From NCBI RefSeq assembly GCF_001653235.2, contig NW_019154050.1, forward strand, positions 583,207 through 647,206: a stretch of 64,000 nucleotides of DNA, written 5' to 3'. Below, in pieces: positions 33,229 through 44,964 of this stretch. Numbering within the stretch: position 1 is the stretch's first letter; every line of letters begins with the position of its first letter. The notes beneath the pieces are model-generated. The model was given only the letters and a program-made list of their open reading frames with translations, was not told where the DNA came from and did no database searches. The position numbers and the translations under genes are program-made. Source of the DNA: Pochonia chlamydosporia 170. Taxonomy: Eukaryota; Ascomycota; Sordariomycetes; Hypocreales; Clavicipitaceae.

Positions 33229-33987
33229 ATGCATGAACATACTGTGTTCGACGATGTTGCCGATCCCGAAACGGAAAAGTCTACGGACGCTCTATTGCAC
33301 GCTATAATGTCAAAAGATATCACACAAGTCCTCTCCCTTGTGAACCGTGGATTCCAAGTGCTGCACGAAGATTCTTGGATTATCTACGAAGCATGCCTTG
33401 ATGGCCCTGACATGATTGAAGCCCTATCTAAAGGCCAAATCGATCTCAATCCGGTTATACCCGGCCAAGAGGGTGACAGGGTCTTACATCATCTCCTTCG
33501 TACACATAGTTCGAGATATAGACACGGCAAATCTCGCACAATAAAATCTCTGCTTCAGACAGGCATTTGTCCGATGATACCGGATAGAAGAGGCAACACC
33601 GCATTACATATACTTTCACAAGATCCACTTGGATTTGAGTTGCTTGAGTGTATCTTGTGTGATACCTCTGTATTGTCCGCGGAAATCAGGTCATCAGTCT
33701 TGAACTCAATCGATTATCAAAACAAGGTCAACGGAAACACAGCACTACTTGTAGCCACCCAAAACAGGTGCGAACTTAGCGTACGTCTTCTATTGCAAAA
33801 CGGCTCAAATCCTCATATCCGAGGAGAATTCGGTAGGACAGCGCTTTATTTTGCTGTAGCCAGAGATTGTGTAGAGATTGCGAAACTACTACTCCAATAC
33901 GGGGCTGTCAAGGGGTTGGACATCGTAGCGCTATCGTACGAAATGGAGGAAGCCATTGTCAATTACGAGAGATTTTCTTCACACTAA
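33229..33987 (+). CDS. ankyrin-repeat protein
   Basis: A 252-aa single-exon frame from ATG 33229. Ankyrin units are visible at about 20-50 (LLHAIMSKDITQVLSLVNRG), 95-130 (IKSLLQTGICPMIPDRRGNT, then ALHILSQD) and, most clearly, 165-230 (NGNTALLVATQNRCELSVRL, LLQNGSNPHIRGEFGRTALY and VEIAKLLLQYGA). There is no additional domain. It is short for fungal ankyrin proteins, which often have NACHT or F-box parts, but there is no lesion. Role: presumably protein-protein binding; the partner is unknown. Confidence 0.75.
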   Translation: MHEHTVFDDVADPETEKSTDALLHAIMSKDITQVLSLVNRGFQVLHEDSWIIYEACLDGPDMIEALSKGQIDLNPVIPGQEGDRVLHHLLRTHSSRYRHGKSRTIKSLLQTGICPMIPDRRGNTALHILSQDPLGFELLECILCDTSVLSAEIRSSVLNSIDYQNKVNGNTALLVATQNRCELSVRLLLQNGSNPHIRGEFGRTALYFAVARDCVEIAKLLLQYGAVKGLDIVALSYEMEEAIVNYERFSSH

Positions 33988-34633
33988 ATACATATATTAT
34001 GCTTTCACTAAATTCTTTGCCTTCTCGGCCTCGTACGCTATCCTCAAATCTGCCATGGTCATGGCAACCGGTGTTTCGGGGCTAGGGACGAAGGTGGCAT
34101 TCTGCTATGACTTGAATAAATATTGAAATACGGATACTATGTCATAACACATACCTTATCTTTGTCTAGCTGCTTTATGGCCCGAATACTGCAATCTAGC
34201 TTTTCCAATCGGCGGAGAAGATCAGATATTGGGCAAGCTTACTGCATCGTACGCAACGAGTTCATCCTGGCCTAGTTCAAAGTGTGAAATTCCGCATCTG
34301 TGATATAAAATTTCTATAGAAGAAAACGCATATGAAGGCTGAGAGTTAGGTGGGACAACCTCGCAGTTCGTTCCAAGTTACAATGGAACGGCGGGTTTCC
34401 CATGGTCGACGTAAGGAGTTTTCCTTGACACGGGTGGCAGCGCATGCACCGAGAAGTGATTTTCGATTCACAATATTATTACTTCAGTTAATGGTATTGT
34501 ACATGTACCTGTACGGTAGTAATAGCCAACTAGACACTGGGAAGACATCTGCATCATTATCGGCTGATTTCTTCCCGTCCACCCAGAACCGCGAACACAC
34601 CCGATCAGTCCGCTGCCCCAAAGAGAAGCAACA
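33988..34633. other. intergenic, no gene recognised
   Basis: No convincing coding region. This is the likely promoter of the coiled-coil gene to the right. Confidence 0.4.
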
Positions 34634-35069
34634 ATGGACCAGCCGCCAACACAACCAAAGTCACCTAAATCTAACGGAATGTTCGATGCACGGTGGAAAC
34701 AACCACTTATGATATATTGTACAGAATTACATTCCAGTAGTCCCACGTCAAAACACTATCATGATACCGTCCTAGAGAAGTTGAACGAGGTCTTGGTGCG
34801 CTGTAGTATCCTAGAGTCTAGGGTCAGAATCTTAGAAAACAGTATGTGCTTCATTCCGCGCCTTTGCTGACACTGACAAGATCAAGTACACAGCGCCTCC
34901 TCCCAGCAGTGCCAGACAAAGGACGGACCCGTTTGCAACTTGGAAGAAACTATCGAGGGGGAAAGTGATTACGACGGATGTGACATGTAGGCATGGCCGT
35001 ATCCTTATAATCATTGACTCTCAGAGTATCCCCCTTATGTTCCTAGAGCGATACCAAACAACCCACTGA
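34634..35069 (+). CDS. small coiled-coil protein, two exons
   Basis: Exons 34634-34841 and 34894-35069, joined by a 52-nt intron with a GTATGT donor, CTGAC branch and ACACAG acceptor. They give 127 aa with no stop. The first exon ends in a short coiled coil (TVLEKLNEVLVRCSILESRV). The second exon continues NTPPPSSARQRTDPFATWKK and ends in a hydrophobic strand (GRILIIIDSQSIPLMFL). The family is not recognised. The clean splice joint is the main support. Confidence 0.5.
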
Positions 35070-35074
35070 ATTAG

Positions 35075-35549
35075 TTACGTACGACTAAGATCTGACGATC
35101 CAAGTTGCAGAGTAACGTAACACTCGTACTCGTGGGTTCTTTTCCATTGTTTAGTTTCTCGGTGGCTCAGGGCAACGATTTTCCGTTGAGGATTTCGGTC
35201 AGCTAGACAAATGATAACAAATTTGATCCTGTCATCCAGCTGGTCAATGAATTTTCCGATTTCGGACTCGTAGAACTTTTGGCCAGACAATTGCAGCGGT
35301 TTGCTGGCTCTTGGGCGTAATTTGAGACTCATTACCGCAACTCGCGGAGGTCTTAACGAGAGCCATTCCCAAATCGTAAGCCGCCTCTGGTACACAATCG
35401 TCCATGACTCCCATGTGGACATACTGTGCGTTTGAAGCTCTAAGATTGTAGACAACAAGTAACAGTGGAGCTGACCATAGGCCACGAGTCGTAAGAACTT
35501 TCCGTGAGATCGCAGACTTACCGTTTAACCCGTACCCTTGTGGGACCAT
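35075..35549 (-). CDS. hypothetical multi-exon protein
   Basis: ATG at 35549 starts MVPQGYGLN. A GTAAGT...GGTCAG intron then leads to APLLLVVYNLRASNAQYVHM and GVMDDCVPEAAYDLGMALV. A further frame on the same strand, ending at 35075, reads KFYESEIGKFIDQLDDRIKF and VIICLADRNPQRKIVALSHR. A second intron, perhaps starting at GTTAAG, is needed to join them, and I could not settle it. The gene converges tail to tail with the coiled-coil gene, 5 bp apart. Function unknown. Confidence 0.45.
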
Positions 35550-35583
35550 GGATTTATGCGTCTAAAATATGAAAACGGTCTCC

Positions 35584-35612
<29 letters not shown>
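35584..35612. repeat. poly(A) tract of 29
   Basis: An uninterrupted run of 29 A, just upstream of the minus-strand gene above. It may be the tail of a retroposed copy or plain homopolymer expansion. No target duplication is obvious. Confidence 0.9.
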
Positions 35613-35615
<3 letters not shown>

Positions 35616-38600
35616 ACTTGAGCTTACGCAGTATCGAGATATTAGTTTGCAGAAAACTTTTGAATCTAAAACATGATATGGAGTGAACCTGATATTTGGC
35701 CCAGCAACTCTTTCAAGTAGCTTGGCTTCATGACATCGACAAGATGCAGCCAAGGAAGGTGCTTCCGGTCCTTTCAAGAGTACATATTGGCAGGGTCGTA
35801 AATTGACGCCGGAACAAAATCGTGAGAACTTGAAGAAGAGACTTCGGCAAGAAACGGCCCTCAGCGGTAATAAAATCCGGCCTCCGCCTGACCGCGACAA
35901 GGTGAAGAGAAACGGAAGCTGGGGCGCGCTGCTAAACTGGTAACCACACGGAATCCCGACAAGTTTTAGAGGGACAAAAGTTGTCCCCCTGATTGACGCC
36001 GCTGTTGCGTACACCTCGATTCGAAGCATGGTGGCTCCGAGACTGTTCACTTTGTCCGCTGCTTTCGTGCGAAGACTACGGTACAGTATTCACTTTAGAG
36101 GATGGAATATTGGCACTGAATTACTCGATGCGCAAGGGATAATTTTCAGATTTGTCACTTTTAATTTACCACGAACATATCTTATCTAGATCTAGTTGGA
36201 GCGTCTATCTCTCAAATACAGCTTCAATTTTATCGGCGGAAACCCTGAATCTAACACACTCAGTGTATGACAGCATCTGAAGCCTAGCAAGAGAGCGTTC
36301 ACATGCGTGTACATTAGACATAAGATCGCAACATGAAATATCCAGTGTGAGCTTCTCCAAACGTCGAATTTATCTGCTGCCCGGCGCGGTGCCCTAAAAT
36401 GGCAAGCTCGAGCACAGACCGTTTCATACACGAGCACTGGAGCTTGTATTGGAGCCCGTATCGCTGCACTCCATGGAGCAACGGTATGATGGATAGAGCA
36501 CCGAAGACAATGAAGGCACCCACCTCACCCACCTTCAGTTACCGCTAGCGCGGCGTTCTGAGTGAGCGACGGTTTCGAAAGTAGAATATTGGGCACAGTT
36601 CCCGCCGCTGATACCTGGAATTCATGTCAGCGCATCCTTGGATGCAAACACCTGGGAGGAGGGCGAGTGGAGAGGGACTGACAAAAGCGCTGTAGCATTT
36701 TTGTAAGCTTACTTCACAGAAGAACACATAATAGATAATGGAAGAGAATGTACCAGACCGTAATGTTGAATGTGCTTTGTCGCTTCGTGTGGAAACAGAC
36801 TACACCCATCACATTTTTGCGGGGGGGTACGATAGACCCTTTCAGACTCTGAGATGTGAACGGTAAGGGCCCGAGTCGGTTAATTGTAATGCACCTCTCC
36901 TGCCATTGGACAGCTGCTACTCTCAAGCTTCTTTCATCGTAGGCATCAGTTCTATGCAGTCAATTGGCTTCAAGACCACACACCCGTATGATGAATTGGT
37001 TAGTTTCAATCCTTTTCTTTATTGGCCGGCCATACCTCTTGCGAGTAACACGACTTCATTGGACGGATGGGGTGCATGACCACCTTGCCGAGTTTCCCTG
37101 CCCTCGCGCTGTCCAACTTCACTCCTACATCAACAGTTCTCTACACGGCCTTAGAAGCATTCAGTCTTTTACTCGTTCCTGTTAAATATGTTACATGAGA
37201 ATATCAAGCAGATCCATTCTACGCCAGAATTGTTGCATGCGATGCGAGCGGGAGTGTATCAGGTGGTAAAGCGTCCTTAGGACCAAACAAATCTCCGCAC
37301 GGATCCCAAACATAGCATAATTCAGAGATGAAACGTTAAGGAATTGAGGCTCAGACAGGTACTGAAAGAAGCAATTGCGACAAATGGTAGGAGGAGGGGA
37401 GATCCTCGGCCATACAGGTATACACATCGCAAGTCTCGTTGTACAAAACCAACAAGCTGGCGAAGGTCTCCATATAGTTCGACTTCTGTAACAATAGCCA
37501 CTGAGGATATATTTGTTATTGAGCTGCCATTCAGAAAATCTCCTGCCAACGTGCGGTTCGCCTTTTAGGTTTTGGCCAGTTTCTGTTATCGTTCTTAATA
37601 TAGCCATTTTATCAATGTTTCTAGGTAATAACAAAACATTGGAAGAGTAGATAATGTAGAGGACGCGAAGGATACCCAGTGCCGTAAGGAAGGGTACAAA
37701 AAGAGCAAATTACAGAAAGGCATAAGAGCGAGGGTGTGAGACTTGCCACGAAGTGATTGTCGAGATATTTTAGAGTAAAGACAGGAGCCTGGCTCCATTC
37801 TCCAAGCTATAGCCCTTGGATTCGAGACTGATTTACGTATGGATCAATTGCCCGTGTGCTTTCCCGTTCCCTCGTCTGTGCTGCGCTGCACGGGGAATGA
37901 GTGTCCTTGGCGGGGCAATCGCGGCTGGCCAGTCATCCTCTACGGCAAAACACAGATTTCCAACCTTAAGTGCACCATCACCGTTAAATCCACGCTAGGC
38001 AGTGGTCTGTCACTCGTGGACTTGTGGGTTGGGAGAGCGATAGAACAGCATTCCGACAGCACCAGACATTTGCGTGGCCATTAAGGCTAGGTCGCGACAA
38101 CTGGTGGGGCATCCTTCTTGGGCTCCTTCTCCAGTTGTCCTGTCCCCCGAAGTGTCATAACGTGGTAGACAAACGCAGAATACCAAATCTCACGAAGAGA
38201 GGCCGGTAGGAGGGTGGGAAACTATCCACTGAAGGTTTGTTGTAGGATCCCACTGGCCAGCAGATGTCAGGACCTGGCTACCAGCAATCATAGCTTCGGG
38301 CCTGGACCCGCACCATGAAAGCACCCAAGATTTCTCTCCTTCCGTTCCATTTTTTGCAACTACGTCACTAAATTTACGTTAATTTTTTTTTTTTTGGGCG
38401 GTGGTCCAAAGTCGACAGAATTTCTCAAGAAAGCGACACCATTAACCAAAAGAACGCGCTCTATCGCTAAGCAATTATCGCGACGTGCATCTGTTAACGG
38501 ATACGCAATGCATCCTAATACTACAGCCAGACGCCAAAGCGTCAAAGATCCCGCAAACATGAGTAGGTTCGTTATCTTCCTATTCAAATACATCAAAATA

Positions 38601-38669
38601 ACCCCGTCTATGCTTAGATTCTCCATCAAACATAAATTTGCATAGTCATGTTACTATAATTGTTGCTAG
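35613..38669. other. 3-kb stretch without a recognisable gene
   Basis: Many short frames on both strands, none with a known motif or coherent splicing. The best are 37839-38084 (plus, 81 codons with Cys pairs) and 36714-36926 (minus); neither is called. A 12-15-T run lies near 38381-38395. The missing 5' exon of the DUF1774 gene should lie in the last few hundred bases. Confidence 0.45.
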
Positions 38670-39556
38670 GGTTCTTACATTTAGCTCCTGGGTCGCCTCC
38701 GTTGTTGTTTCGCTTGTTTTTGTACTGCAGGACCAGATATGGACTCACAACTACGCCAACTTCGGCATGTTTTCCATGGACGCCTCTATCGTCAGTACAC
38801 TTTGGTTAGCCAATTTCTGTCCTATGGTTCTTTGCGAGAATAGTATCTAATGAAGCTCAGGGTCGCCCTCTTCCTGGCCCAGTTATCGTACACCCTCTGG
38901 ATATGCTGCGAAAGCACAGATCTAGTTTTCTTAGGTGTTGGCTTAAGTGGGCACTTCGTTGGAAGCAACCTCCTACACGCCTCGTTTATCGTCCTCTTCG
39001 CCTACTCCCAATTCATCGCGGCGGAAGTTGTGCTCCTACTGAATTTAGCCAATCTCACTTGGGCATATTTTCTCTTTCACAGCTATCCGCGATTTATTCA
39101 TTTGTCAGTAGTTTCTGGCCCACTAGCCTGGACTTACATCGCAGTATACTGGAATGTAGCTTTGCTCGTTCCCCAGCATAACGTCGCCGGTCAAGTTATT
39201 GGGAGCCTTTGTATTTGGAGCATTATGGGGTTTGGATTATTCCTTCTTATTACATTCAAGGTACAGAGCTTACAACTCTTATACAAATCGTTCCGATGAA
39301 TTGACAGCGAACACAGGATGCCACCATTGGTGTTACTCTAGGCAGTTTGTCAGCTGCTATCTCTATTGCACAGTTCAAGGCAGACGTTTTCGAGACTCGA
39401 TGGATATTCCCTCTTATTATAGCAGTTGGTCTCATATTTTCCGCACTCATTCTTTTAGTTTGGGACGATGATGCAATCCGATGGAAAACTGAGAAGGATA
39501 GATTGTCAGGCAATGGCAGATCTGGATCGGAGTGTACCACGGCCAGCGAGTGTTAG
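38670..39556 (+). CDS. DUF1774-family fungal membrane protein (5' exon not located)
   Basis: Visible exons are 38670-38804, 38861-39260 and 39317-39556. The 56-nt introns have GTTAGC...CTCAG (CTAAT branch) and GTACAG...CACAG. The joints read DASIVSTLW-VALFLAQL and LLITFK-DATIGVTLG. About seven hydrophobic segments are present. Family signatures include QIWTHNYANFGMFSMDASIV, VGSNLLHASFIVLFAY, ANLTWAYFLFHSYPRFIH and GPLAWTYIAVYW. The first exon begins at a TTGCTAG acceptor, so at least one 5' exon with the ATG lies upstream. DUF1774 proteins are fungus-specific and uncharacterised. The gene appears intact where visible. Confidence 0.75.
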
Positions 39557-39844
39557 AACTACGGTGTCCGTATTTCACATTCTCGTTCCGTTGAAATAGG
39601 GTGTACAAATTTGAAGCTCATTGAATGTATTTATGTTCAGAATGTCTTGACTATTTGCGTTTCGTCTAGTTGCATCGGGCAAGTTTAGTCCGCCTTTTTA
39701 AATATCACATGAGATTACAAGAGAGGCACTCAAGAAGCAGCTTGGAAAGCCCTAAGGGTCGCCGAACTTTAATCAGCTTCAGAATTCGTAGTTCCCATAG
39801 TTTGAGCGTTCGGTTTACTGGGTCATCATCTATCACCTTGTTTT

Positions 39845-40575
39845 GTAGGTGATATCATGCTCCCAAGTGGGCATTAAAGCTTCCTCTTAACCATGGAAAG
39901 CGTCTCGCCAAAACTCGGTTGAGCACTTTACACAAGGGCCGCAGTGTGGATCCGAGAAACCTACTCTACAACTAATCGAAAATGCGATCCTTCCGCCATG
40001 CAACTAACTGGCCAATTTTGGGAGGTCTTCCAGCCAACTACAACATGGCTTAGCCTACGTAACAGTCTTAAGGGGGCATTTGGCCAATAGAAAATCATCA
40101 ACATAGGGTGCTTAGAAAAGTTTGTTCTGCACTATCTTCTACTTCGTAGGGCGTAGTCGAACTAAGACAGGGAAAGTTCACCAATAAGGGCATGTCAACA
40201 TATTAAGGCCAGGGTACCTTGGCCAATAAGGGAGCTGTCAGTCCTGCAGTAGAAAGTCAAAAGTACTCTGATTGTGAAAAGTCGATTATTGTTTAGCCGA
40301 TAATTCAAGTGAATGTTCGAGGGCCAGTTTGGCAAAAGGTGCCGGACAAAAAGAACCTGTGTCTACTTCGCTGAGCTTGGTTGGCATAACGTCAGGGGCA
40401 ATTCACCAATAGCGGCATATCACCTATTAAGCTCAGGGATAGTCTGACCAATAAGAAAATGTCAACTTGAAGAGTATTCCAAATGTACTCTGGCGAGGTC
40501 TACTTCATGACACTTAGTCCAGTTGATATCAGGAAAAGTGGACAAGGCTGCTATATTGAAGTGTATTGTGCTAGA
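39845..40575. repeat. degenerate CCAATAAGG repeat block, left copy
   Basis: Starts with GGTGATATCATGCTCCCAAG, followed by a segment with CCATGGAAAGCG and GCAACTAACTGGCC. Then come ATTAAGG..AGGGTA..(G)CCAATAAGG units, repeated at about 225-bp spacing (TCTACTTCG at 40137 and 40362). The order of blocks matches the copy at 44965-45590, diverged by many substitutions. Confidence 0.65.
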
Positions 40576-40588
40576 GTTGCCACCAGTG

Positions 40589-41627
40589 ATGTCGAAGCTG
40601 CCGGTATTCGCTGCAGAAATTCGCCAAGTACGATTTATTTACTTTGCGATTGACGTCTTAAGCTAACATCTCATTAGATGATGTACGTCGCAGGTGAGAC
40701 CGAAAGCATATCTCAGGACACAGTAGCCCTCGTCGAGAGCATCATTAAGGATCAAGTTATTCACATGGTAAGCTATCTTGACTGGCTATTAGTTCAGGTA
40801 ATCAGTGCATCAAATTGAATACATGTCAGATAACCATTGCCGACGAGCTCGCCTCCCGACGCGGAAGCCGTGTCTTCTCGAACAACGACCTCATCTTCCA
40901 ATTTCGACACGACGCCGCGCGGGTCGAACGAATACAAAAGTTTCTCGCTCTGAAAGCACTTCGTAAATTGTCAAAGGACGACGAAGAAGATATTGAGAAA
41001 GCTGAAGCACAGGGCGCCGACGCGATGCAACGCGGATCAGCCGACTCACTGGAGATGAGCCAGGCGGTGGTTGCGGCGACTAGACTTCCATGGGATGCCA
41101 ATGCTCTCTACACAGAGCTACCACCCGGACCAGCCGATTTGATAGTTTCCGGCGAACAAGATGCCACGAATTTGGCAAAACTGCGTGCTGCAGATGCCAA
41201 GACTCTCAACATGACTGTTGCTGAATACGCAACGTGGTCGGAATGCCGCCATGCTTCCTTTACCAAGCGGCGCGTAGTGAGATTCCGACAATGGTGCGGA
41301 CTTGGCGTTGTAGGCGACCACAAGGTGACTGATGATGTCTTGGACATTCTAGGTTTCTTGACCGGTGAGATGGTACAGCGACTAACAGGTTTGGCGTTGG
41401 CGTTTCAAGAGCGCGAGATCTGTCGAAGAGCATCCTTGCATGGGGAGCAGAAAATTGAAAGAAAGGGCCTTGAGTCTCTTCTCAGGCCTGAGTCGGGACA
41501 GCAACGGAGATCGCCAGTAGATTGGCGACATATTCAGCAGGCATACGACGTGACGCAAATCGAACGGGCAGCTGGTGGTGTCAGGCGGAGGGGCATGTGG
41601 ACCAAGAAGGGGCTCTGCCTTATTTAA
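40589..41627 (+). CDS. Spt3-like histone-fold protein (SAGA subunit homologue), divergent
   Basis: Spt3 is the SAGA subunit that contacts TBP through two histone folds in one chain. Exons 40589-40627, 40678-40767 and 40830-41627 join in frame to 308 aa. The 50- and 62-nt introns have GCTAAC-type and GTAAGC/GTCAG signals. The joints read AAEIRQ-MMYVAGETE and IKDQVIHM-ITIADELASRRG. Fold 1: RVFSNNDLIFQFRHDAARVE. Fold 2: WSECRHASFTKRRVVRFRQW, then DDVLDILGFLTGEMVQRLTG. The linker is shorter and less acidic than in typical fungal Spt3. The C terminus has the family's DWRHIQQAYD. No lesion is seen. The gene sits in a repeat block, away from any conserved neighbourhood, which suggests a second copy. 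Confidence 0.85.
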
Positions 41628-41884
41628 GCAATGAGTTTTAAGCTTTGCGACGCAGCTTAAAGCTTAAAAGGTCTATTGCTCAACTTTTGAAGAGAAATCA
41701 CTTAGCATAGTAAGACGGTGCACGATGGGGAGCACTATTCCTAGTCTTGCTTAGCCCCCTGTGTCGCGCCTTTCATCCATCTTATAATTATCGACAGTAA
41801 GTATAAGTGGCCACAACACCTGTCTCTGTTCTTGTCTGAAATTCGTCTAGGGCAGGCTGAGCCAAGCAGCAACCGGTATACTCT

Positions 41885-42110
41885 TCAGCGTCCAACTGGA
41901 ATTTAACCTATTCACAATAGTAACATGTTCACGTATTAAGGACAGGGGTAGTTTGACCAGTAAAGGATATGTGAACGTTTGGTAAATATTCTCAATATAC
42001 TCCGGCGAGGTCTATTTCGCCAACACTAGTCAGGCTAGTATCAGGGATGTTATCCAATAAAGGCACCGGATCCTACTATGTTCAGGGCGTTGTAGCTAAT
42101 AATTGAAGTG
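41885..42110. repeat. degenerate CCAATAAGG repeat block, middle partial copy
   Basis: Contains ATTAAGGACAGGGGTAGTTT, GACCAGTAAAGG, GGCGAGGTCTA and TCCAATAAAGGCACCGG. These match the second halves of the left and right blocks in the same orientation. Confidence 0.6.
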
Positions 42111-42653
42111 ATACATCGGCCTCCTTTTACAGTGTTACTCACCGTGTATCGAGTTTCTGCCTTCTCGCACGTAAACGCAATGCGCCGTCAATGTCTCCCG
42201 CAGCGCAGATTACGGGGATGCACTCTGCTAATGCTGACATTAGGACCTCTCCACGGCGCTGGCAAAGCATGTTAGTTCTCTTAGTCAAAGCTCACTAATC
42301 TACATGGGTCGCTTGAATTAGCACTCGGTGAGGTAAAGTTGTAGGGCATATTATGGCTCTATCCCGTATTTGACATTGGAAGTTGAGTTACTTGCCTAAA
42401 TTATCCGGCCGCTGTGACGCAGTGTCCCCAAATTTAAACCCCGGGCGTAAGCGACGGAATCACAAGAGAAGAAGTCAAGTGCGGATGAAGTGCAGTTGCT
42501 GGATGATGAAAATTACAAAGGTTTCCTAACCCGATTCGAAGATGCTTCTGCATTGTACATGCTCCCAAGGCCACCAAGTTGATTTCAACGATACCGACCA
42601 AACTGTACTCCTCTTTCGAATGGCCCCATTGTAGATTCTACGAAAGATAATAA
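42111..42653. other. intergenic, no gene recognised
   Basis: No coding signal. It is the 3' flank of both the Spt3-like gene (plus) and the two-repeat protein (minus). Confidence 0.4.
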
Positions 42654-44102
42654 TTAAAGAAATGATACCTTGGCAAGAACGCGATATTCAATGTAATCAT
42701 CGCCGTTCATGTTAAAAATAGCTCCTTGTGACACGAACTTTCCTGCAAAAGGACCTGCCGTCTTACGGTGGTACTTCATCCCACCAGTCAGCTGAACATA
42801 CTCTCTGCATTCTTCTTCTGTGGAAAGAGTCCGTTGACGCTTATCTGAGCGCTGCGGATGCTCCGATGATTGTGAAGATGTCTCGTCCAGAGGAGCACGT
42901 TTTCCGGGTCCGTGGTCAATTGACGCCGGAATTTGTTCTTTGTGGACGGCAAAGCTCTCAGGCTGATCTAGGGTTGTCTCGGCTCGAACAGGTTCCTGCC
43001 CAACCTGCGAGGGTTGGGATTTGGTTTGAACCGCCGTCTTAGTACTGCAACTTCCACTTGCTCGAAGATCATTCTCGGTCCGCCGGTTGGGAAGCGGCCG
43101 TGACGTATCTCGGTTGGTTGGTGGGAGATGGTTTCCGCAATCTGGCTCCTTGTTCGTAAGATCCACTATCCCGTCTCGAGATCGCGCGGTTAACATGGCG
43201 TTGGAGTTCTGTCGTTGTCTGTTGGACATATCGCTCACGCGGAGCTGTGCTTCACGTACAGCATTTGCCTCATTGTTGGTACTTTCTCTAGGGTTCTCAC
43301 CGTGATCCACTTGATTCTGTCGGATGCGACAGAACTCTTTGACTTCCTGATGATTAAGGACTTTGAGATGTGGCAGAAATTCAACTTCTTCAAACGATAT
43401 CCATATAGCACTTGCGCCAGACAGGACGTTACTATTTTCAAACCTCCTGTCTCTTATTTCTTGTACAACCATATATCGAAATGAGTCATTTTGTCCAAGA
43501 ATGCCATAAACTTCATGGCAACCATCGTGGTTGTTTTCGCCCGGTGGCTTCCAGCAGCCCACAGGAATGCGAGTCGGACGAGCGCAGGGTAAAGGACGAG
43601 AATGGAGTTGAGTTTTAGACGTCGGTATTGACTTCTGTGGCGAAGGAGTGACCTGATATTGAATCTTAGGCAGTGCGGGCAGAATCGGTTTGAAGCCGTT
43701 ACTCGTTCTCCCTTCATTGAAGGCGGGCTGTGCTGGATGGAGGGGGGTTTTAATCTGTGCCCGATGGGTGGCATCCGCAACAGCAGCCGCTTCGGCGGCA
43801 ATTCGTTCCTCCTTGGATTCCTCTGCGGGTATATTGGATCGAATGCGCGTATATTCCTTTACTTCTAAAGGATTCAATCCGACAAGGTGATGGGAGAATT
43901 CCACGCGGTCAAACGTCACCCACCGTTCAGAATGCCTGGCTGGTAGCCCGTAATCTTGGGCCAGCGGCTCTCCTTCCTTTGTGTACGGTTGAATGTACAT
44001 TTGGAGTGTGTTCTGCTCGTCAACAAACCCCGTGACTGCATGCTTTTTGCTGTCATCCGGGACAGTGGACTCTCGCCAATGGCCTAACAGGACGCATTGC
44101 AT
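42654..44102 (-). CDS. hypothetical protein with an internal domain duplication
   Basis: A 482-aa frame from ATG at 44102. Two related domains are visible. Domain 1, about residues 5-90: LGHWRESTVP...HAVTGFVDE and WVTFDRVEFSHHLVGLNPLE then VKEYTRIR. Domain 2, about residues 185-270: VGCWKPPGEN...HEVYGILGQ and WISFEEVEFLPHLKVLNHQE then VKEFCRIR. A long polar region follows, with an IVDLTN SUMO-interaction-like motif. A conserved-looking C terminus (YVQLTGGMKYHRKTAGPFAG, then KFVSQGAIFN) ends at a possible GTATCA donor, so a short extra exon is possible. The family is not recognised beyond being fungal-type. A nuclear role is a guess. Confidence 0.6.
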   Translation of the reverse strand: MQCVLLGHWRESTVPDDSKKHAVTGFVDEQNTLQMYIQPYTKEGEPLAQDYGLPARHSERWVTFDRVEFSHHLVGLNPLEVKEYTRIRSNIPAEESKEERIAAEAAAVADATHRAQIKTPLHPAQPAFNEGRTSNGFKPILPALPKIQYQVTPSPQKSIPTSKTQLHSRPLPCARPTRIPVGCWKPPGENNHDGCHEVYGILGQNDSFRYMVVQEIRDRRFENSNVLSGASAIWISFEEVEFLPHLKVLNHQEVKEFCRIRQNQVDHGENPRESTNNEANAVREAQLRVSDMSNRQRQNSNAMLTARSRDGIVDLTNKEPDCGNHLPPTNRDTSRPLPNRRTENDLRASGSCSTKTAVQTKSQPSQVGQEPVRAETTLDQPESFAVHKEQIPASIDHGPGKRAPLDETSSQSSEHPQRSDKRQRTLSTEEECREYVQLTGGMKYHRKTAGPFAGKFVSQGAIFNMNGDDYIEYRVLAKVSFL

Positions 44103-44964
44103 TCCAAAACGTCCCGCATCTGGGGGTTTGGACCTGACCTGGATAGGCTGATTTTGGGTTGGGATTCCTTGCTGGTGACCGAGGAAAAAGCGTGTTCCAA
44201 CTCGCTTTCACCAACGACACCAGGTTCTCCCTGTGGAACTATAGCAGCGGCCTGTCCCGTCGACCCCTCCATAACGCACCGATCCCCGCCGTCTCTCACC
44301 ACAATGGTGTTTTCAGCATCGCTAAGCCTTACGTTATTCCCTTCGCTGGTTTCTCTCTCCCATCCTCGTCCACTTCTTGGCGATTGTTGCGACCGAACGA
44401 GCGTCGCAGCCTCATGCTAGTGGATATCGGTGGTTTGGCTGATACGATTCATATAAATTTCAGGAAGGTAGAGAATGCGAACTGACAGGAAAAGCAAGGC
44501 AAAGTAAATATGAAGGGTGAAATAGTGAGACAGAAAAAGGGTGACGGGGGATGCTCGTCGCGGATATATTGTATAAAAGCGACTGTTGAGACAGATTTGG
44601 CATAGTGTCAGGGACTGTGGAAGGGAAAGGCTCTGCACCATCAATAATCCATGTTGCTCAAGGCCCTCTGCTTGCGGATTTGGTTGGAGTTTCAGAGCGC
44701 TCCCCTATTAAGACAAAACAAGGAGCAAGATAAATGGGGTCCATATTTTGAGGTACCATTGAATAGTAGTTATGTTCAGAAAACTCCAAGCGGCGGTTAT
44801 CACTCGAGCTTGCTGGAGATGCACTGTAATGAACTTTACTGAGCCCCAGTATTGCTGACCACCATAGTTTGGGCATTAAGAGCCATGAGTCGGCCCACTG
44901 AAATCTGTTTTCCAGCGAACATGATATCAATAGTGGCACATCTTCTATGCGACACAATCACCTC
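44103..44964. other. intergenic; possible decayed methyltransferase piece
   Basis: A plus-strand frame at 44159-44485 reads VFQLAFTNDTRFSLWNY and later MLVDIGGLADT. This faintly recalls the N-terminal region and VDVGG motif of fungal O-methyltransferases. It is too short and irregular to call. Confidence 0.2.

Noticed and set aside
35613..36050. 145-codon minus-strand frame after the poly(A) tract
   Set aside because: Starts without ATG, ends at the homopolymer and has no protein-like pattern.
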